Assembly (NCBI RefSeq): GCF_018812025.1 | Contig: NC_063052.1 | Coordinates: 28,792,068-28,856,067, forward strand | Length of the DNA: 64,000 bases | Reading direction: 5' to 3' | From: Megalobrama amblycephala | Lineage: Eukaryota; Chordata; Actinopteri; Cypriniformes; Xenocyprididae | Shown: one piece after another, positions 59,173 through 64,000 of the stretch | Layout: the number at the start of each line of letters is the position of its first letter | How positions within the stretch are numbered: the stretch's first letter is position 1 | The notes under the pieces: model-generated | Seen by the model: the letters and a program-made list of their open reading frames with translations, nothing else | What the model was told of the DNA's origin: nothing | Databases searched by the model: none | Translations under genes and position numbers: made by a program

Positions 59173-61465
59173 GGCATTATATTTTGTAAACTGAGCAGCT
59201 TGTGGAAGATGTGTGCTAGTACTTTCCTAAGCAATCTGATTTAATCTGACAATGCCAGATGATAAAACAGGCTAAAACAATCTCAAAGTTGCACCCTATA
59301 GCATAGTGGTGGCAAATTTTTGCACTTCTTGTCTTTGAATTCAGAATAGCATTCTAGCATACTTTCTATTTATCCATGTAACAATATAAATTCATCCTTT
59401 ATGTTGTGCAAGCCATTATGGTAGTTGTCTAAAAGCAATAGTTTTCTGTTGCTAATGCCATGCTTTATTAGCAGTCATTCATGATTCATTTATTCCTAGA
59501 GTGAAAGTGTTTGATAATAAGGGCTTAGTGAGTTAAAGAGAGTAGTATTTAGCTCATCAAGCTTCCCTGATCCACATAAAAACCTGCTGTTATAAGGCTA
59601 CTAATATGACTGGATTTTGACTGCATTTTTGGAATTCTTTCAGGGTAAAACTTTTTTTAATAAGGAAAATCTACCAATTAAACCCATCAGATAGGCTCCA
59701 GTATGTGTGTGGTAGAATAGATCTGTATTACACAGTACAAACATTGATATATTTTAAGCTGCTTTTGAGAGAGTCAGTCATGAAATTCCACCCACATTCT
59801 CCTGTGCAATAATTCATGCAGTGGGATTCTTTATTAGGCTTATCTTATTGAAAAAAGCTGTTTCACACAGGATATTGAAGTTTCTTGCAGAGCTGACATG
59901 AAACTTTTCGTAGGTTAATGTATGAATTTCTGTACGATAATCTATTAAACAAAAATGTTTTTACATGTCATGTAATATTGAGGCAGAGATTCTGCAGTAA
60001 CCCTTTGACACATCCAGTGTTCACTGTGTGTGCTTAGTGATTAAAATACAGTTCTGTTCTTTGCCCACAGGGGGCGCTGTATCATACACAATCTCCCGCT
60101 CAAAGGCCCTCGGCAGTGGCTGTTATATAAACCGCTGTCCAAATGTTTATCAACTGTATATTACGCAATAAGCTTAAGAGTACACACCAACTCAACACAC
60201 ATTGACTGCTTGTGATATAATTTCCATGTATTTATTTGCTGTAGATGGCGGATGACTGCATGACCCACCGCAAAAATCTTCTTTACATTTATGTAAGTTT
60301 TAGTTATGACATATTTCATACTTGGTAAGCACTTATATTGGCATTTGTATAGTCAGACATAGTGGCATCCAAATGTCTGAGATCACACTGACAATATGGA
60401 ATTCAAAATCTGATTTAATCCTGAAAATAAAGTTTAGGGTTTTGGAAAAAATGAAAAGAGAAACAGCTTCTGTGCTGCTGTCATGAAAGCAAAAGTGGGA
60501 CAGCTACTAATATACTATAGAAATTCTAAAATTTATATTAATTCATTGTAGAAACATTTGCTATTGCTCTCAGATATTTTTTCTCCACTGTATTATATGT
60601 CTAACTTAGTATTTTAAAAAGCGAAAAACATTTATAATATGCATTTTTTAACAAGTTTTGTTTGAAAACAATTTGTGGACATTGAATATCTGGAACAGTT
60701 CCTAGATATGGACTGAACATTTGTTGTAGAGATAAAATATCTGTGATTATATTCATCTATTTTTGCATCTTCACCTTCCTCCACAGCTCAGAGGTGAGAG
60801 ATGTAGATCCATGAATATTTTAAGTGAAGAAGAACCTTATTCTTTGTTTGTTGTGTTGTCATATATCAGATGGCTCATGGGAAGCATTCTTTCAATCACG
60901 ATTATGTGACCAGACTGAAACTGAGAAAGGGATTAAGATGTTTTCTATAGTGGAAGGTGAAATAACTACTTGGCAATTCTTATAAAGTAAGTTAACAAAA
61001 GAAAAGAAATGCCAAACCAGAGCCGACTGGCAGGATGGAAACACAAAAGCTTATCATGAAAGTGTCACAGTGCAGTTAAAACTGAAATGAACACAGACAA
61101 AGAATCATTTCGGGCCAGCAGGTTTGGGCCTGTGTTGCAAGATCAGTCAGACAGGGTGTTGGATAATAAAGACATATGACAAAATGTCTGAAAAGAATGA
61201 TAACATTGAGGATCGTTTCTCTGAAACTTTCTCTTGGGAATAATGTTTGTACACTTAATATTTAACTTTTTAACTCTTTCCTCATTGATGGAATTTTCCG
61301 TCAATCCGTATTTTTACTGTTCACACTGCACAGACCAATTCACACTGCACAGACAAACGCCATCAAACAAGTTTGTTGGGTTTTATCTGATAAGTGTGTT
61401 ACCCCTGTCGACATCTGTTGGCGTTGGTCAGGGTGACTGAAGATGTTTAATTGGCGTTTGTCTGT
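59173..61465. other. gene-free stretch
   Basis: AT-rich unique-looking sequence. Short segments at 60240-60300 and 60780-60850 have AG or GT edges but no coherent protein. 61320-61350 and 61940-61965 share GTGCAGTGTGAATTGG-type words in opposite orientation, flanking the next element. Confidence 0.4.
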
Positions 61466-61873
61466 GGCCCCATTTACACTAGTGAATTTTTGTTTTAAAA
61501 CAGCATTTTAAAATGAAAACGATCCTAGTCTACACTGGCGCCTGAAAACGCATGTCACATGACTGCTCATGCACACTGGGAATGCGCATACAAGTGTGCA
61601 AAGCCAGCAAAGATTGCAGTTCAGTCTCCGTGTTATTGTTTACACGGTCGTCAAGGATGCACAGAGCGAACGTGAGCAGCCACGGCATCATTTGTTTTGG
61701 TCCGTTTATACTGAAATGCAACGCCAGCGTTTTCAAACTAAAACGGGGTGTGCACCGTTTTCGAAATTCTCAGTTTTCAAGATTCGAAAACGCCGGCGTA
61801 GTGTAAACGACAAGTTTAACCGTAGCAAAACTTATGCGTTTTAAAACGAAAACGCATTAGTGTAAACGGGGCC
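61466..61873. mobile_element. MITE with GGCCCCATTTACACTA ends
   Basis: GGCCCCATTTACACTAGTG at the left mirrors TTAGTGTAAACGGGGCC at the right. The interior is rich in AAAACG and CGTTTT words. The target duplication was not clear. Non-coding. Confidence 0.82.
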
Positions 61874-62191
61874 CGTGTCTGTAATTATGACAGTAATTTT
61901 TCGTAAAATTCTAAATCCAACATCCAACATGTTTGTTGCCATTTGTCTGTGCAGTGTGAATTGGCCTTTATAAGTAGGGGGGCGCTATTACACATCTTCT
62001 GAAAGAGTACAGAATCTCAAGATCAAAACACAGGCTAAAAAGAAGCAGAAACAAGTGATAAAAGTATTTCTTATGCATGGTGTAGTCTTTGCAACTTAAA
62101 AAAAAAAAATGCCTGGAGGGAAGAAGTTAAACATGAGTTACTTAGCATTGTGACTGCATATATTCGGGTTCAAGAGTCTGAGACCACATTA

Positions 62192-64000
62192 AAGGGTTAG
62201 TTCACCCGTAAGACCTTCGTTAATCTTCGGAACACAAATTAAGATATTTTTGTTGAAATCCGATGGCTCAGTGAGGCCTTCATAGGGACCAATGACACTT
62301 CCTCACTCAAGATCCATTAATGTACTAAAAACATATGTGACCCGCTCTGGTGAAATGAGTCGGAAGTCTCAACGTTCTATTTTAAGATGTGGGCCGATAA
62401 TGTGGAAAAACAATGAAAAAATATTTTCTTTTTTTTTAAGCTAATTTCAAAGAACAGACTTTCAAAAATAATCTCCCAAAGTTTCATAGTCCAGATAATT
62501 GAGAAAAGGTATTTAAATGGCTATTAAATTTGACATGGTTTTACCGTTTCGACTGACAGGCACACGATTGTTCCAGCCATCCTCCTGTCAGACTAGCGCT
62601 TCAGACAGTGCTTCAGACTGAAGTTTTCGTGAGGATTTATAGTTTATGGACTGTTTTGATTTCGGTAATTACATTTTTCAATTCAATTCAATTCACATTT
62701 ATTTGTATAGCGCTTTTCACGATACATATCATTTCAAAGCAGCTTTACAGAGAATGCATGTCAACATCACAATTTAAAGAATGCAGTTAGCAAATAATGT
62801 AATAATTTAGGCAATTAATTTACAATCACTGTTAGCAGTTTAACTGAACGTAGAAGCAATGAGCTCCTGAAAAATGAATAACATTAACAGAAAGGTAAAA
62901 GCATTGATGGCATCTATAAAAGAGATATATGAAAGTGAAATTCGAAACGAAAGTCCAGTGAGGAGGATGCACGAGAGGAGAACTGCGCGTTTAATTGGTA
63001 TGTGTATACTGTAATACTGCATTTACAATGCTTATCAGTGGCATGCACTTTGATCATGAAAGTGAAAGTGCCCTTTGCGGTCGCATCGCGGTGCCCCCGT
63101 GTTCCCATTTCTCCCGATGTGAGCTCCAGTCCATTACAATTTAGAGCGGTTAAGGCCCGGGTATACTTCATTTCCCGCGAGCCTTTTAAAGAAACTCCTT
63201 TGGCCATGAATTAATTAATTAATTCAAATAAATACTTTAAAATAATTTGAGCTTCAGCCTGGTTTAATAGCATTTACATATATATATATAAAAATGTCTT
63301 TGGTCAAATTAATCTGTAAAATAAATAATTTATCCCTTTAAATGCAATGGATTTTTTCAACAAAAAAATGGGCAAAAAACTTTAAAAGCGATTTTCTCAG
63401 GTTTTCAATTGGAAAAAGAGGGCAGACGACCATAATTCAAATGGGTATATCTTTAAAACCATTCAAGGTATGGCTTTGACTAGGATATCATTTTAAAGCT
63501 TATTGTCTCATCTTTCAATTGATACTAAAATCTCAATTTTGAAATTTGGGTCACTGTGACATTTTGCTGGATCAGGTCACCTATTTAAATCAGTTCATGT
63601 GAGTACAGCGGTTCGATATTAATATTATAAAGCAACGAGAATACTTTTGGTGCGACAAAAAAACGAAATAACGACTTGTATAGTGATGGCCGATTTCAAA
63701 ACACTGCTTCATGAAGCTTCTGAGTGTTATGAATCAGTGTATCGAATCATGATTCGGATCGCGTGTCAAACTGCCAAACTGCTGAAATCATGTGACTTTG
63801 GCGCTCCGAACCGCTGATTCGACACGCTGATTCATAATGCTCCAAAGCTTCCTGAAGCAGTGTTTTGAAATCAGCCACCACTATATAAGTCGTTAATATT
63901 AATACTGAGCCACTGTACTCACATGAACTGATTTAAATATGTTTTTAGTACCTTTATGGATCTTGAGAGAGGAAAAGTCATTGCTGGCTATGCAGGCCTA
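62192..64000. mobile_element. GTTAGTTCACCC palindrome element, cut by window end
   Basis: Left end TTAAAGGGTTAGTTCACCCG at 62192. The distal arm (CACATGAACTGATTTAAAT at 63922 pairing with ATTTAAATCAGTTCATGTG at 63583; TTTTTAGTACCTTTATGGAT at 63941 pairing with the block at 62315-62335) runs to the last base, so the right end lies outside. Between the arms are insertions: the repeat at 62680-62790, and AT-rich sequence to 63580. Confidence 0.7.
62680..62790 (+). repeat. cyprinid LINE/SINE-like tail fragment
   Basis: AATTCAATTCAATTCACATT, then TTTGTATAGCGCTTTTCACG and AAAGCAGCTTTACAGAGAA. A shorter relative lies at 56930-57000. Typical of 3' ends of fish non-LTR elements; exact family not assigned. 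Confidence 0.6.

Overview
The window is vertebrate nuclear DNA from a teleost, most likely a cyprinid (carp, goldfish or zebrafish relative). Two things point there: a split ephrin-A gene whose exons read as fish ephrin-A3, and a dense set of interspersed repeats that I recognise as typical of cyprinid genomes (species not determinable from sequence alone). There is no bacterial-style gene organisation; nearly all open frames above 60 codons are chance frames or transposon relics.

The only host protein-coding gene I can support is efna3 (ephrin-A3) on the + strand. Four coding exons are visible: exon 2 (28668-28969), exon 3 (36484-36549), exon 4 (37706-37777) and exon 5 with the stop codon (43006-43124). 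All junctions are GT-AG and the reading phases match across every intron. Together they encode 185 residues: the whole receptor-binding domain after the signal-peptide exon, a short stalk and a GPI-anchor signal. Exon 1 (signal peptide and first mature residues) was not found and probably lies upstream of position 1, which would make most of 1-28667 intron 1. A long 3' UTR with several AATAAA signals follows the stop.

The rest is a thick, nested layer of mobile DNA. Region by region: 130-2149 is a 2.0-kb terminal-inverted-repeat (TIR) element with a TA target duplication that carries a small, apparently spliced gene on the - strand. 2222-2695 is the 3' end of an L2-like LINE. TTAA-flanked elements lie at 4557-5812, 8054-8902, 20442-21257, 39549-40090 and 40392-41064; the last retains a THAP zinc-finger relic, which points to the Kolobok superfamily. 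A Tc1 element (13556-15160) is split by a Harbinger-like MITE. A hAT element with a perfect 8-bp target duplication (29735-31736) sits inside a palindromic repeat in efna3 intron 2. Downstream of efna3 are two more Tc1 relics (46112-47161, 55205-56010), an antisense LTR retroelement with a polypurine tract (47395-50118), a three-layer TIR nest (52594-54516), a CACTG-ended element (57577-58332) and members of a long-palindrome family bearing GTTAGTTCACCC ends (for example 26604-27393, 58421-59172, 62192 to the window end).

The observation most worth following is the 130-2149 element: a CpG-rich putative promoter and four splice-compatible exons with one continuous frame inside a DNA transposon. 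Next are the microsatellite that forms the polypyrimidine tract of the last efna3 exon, and the THAP relic that helps classify the TTAA elements.
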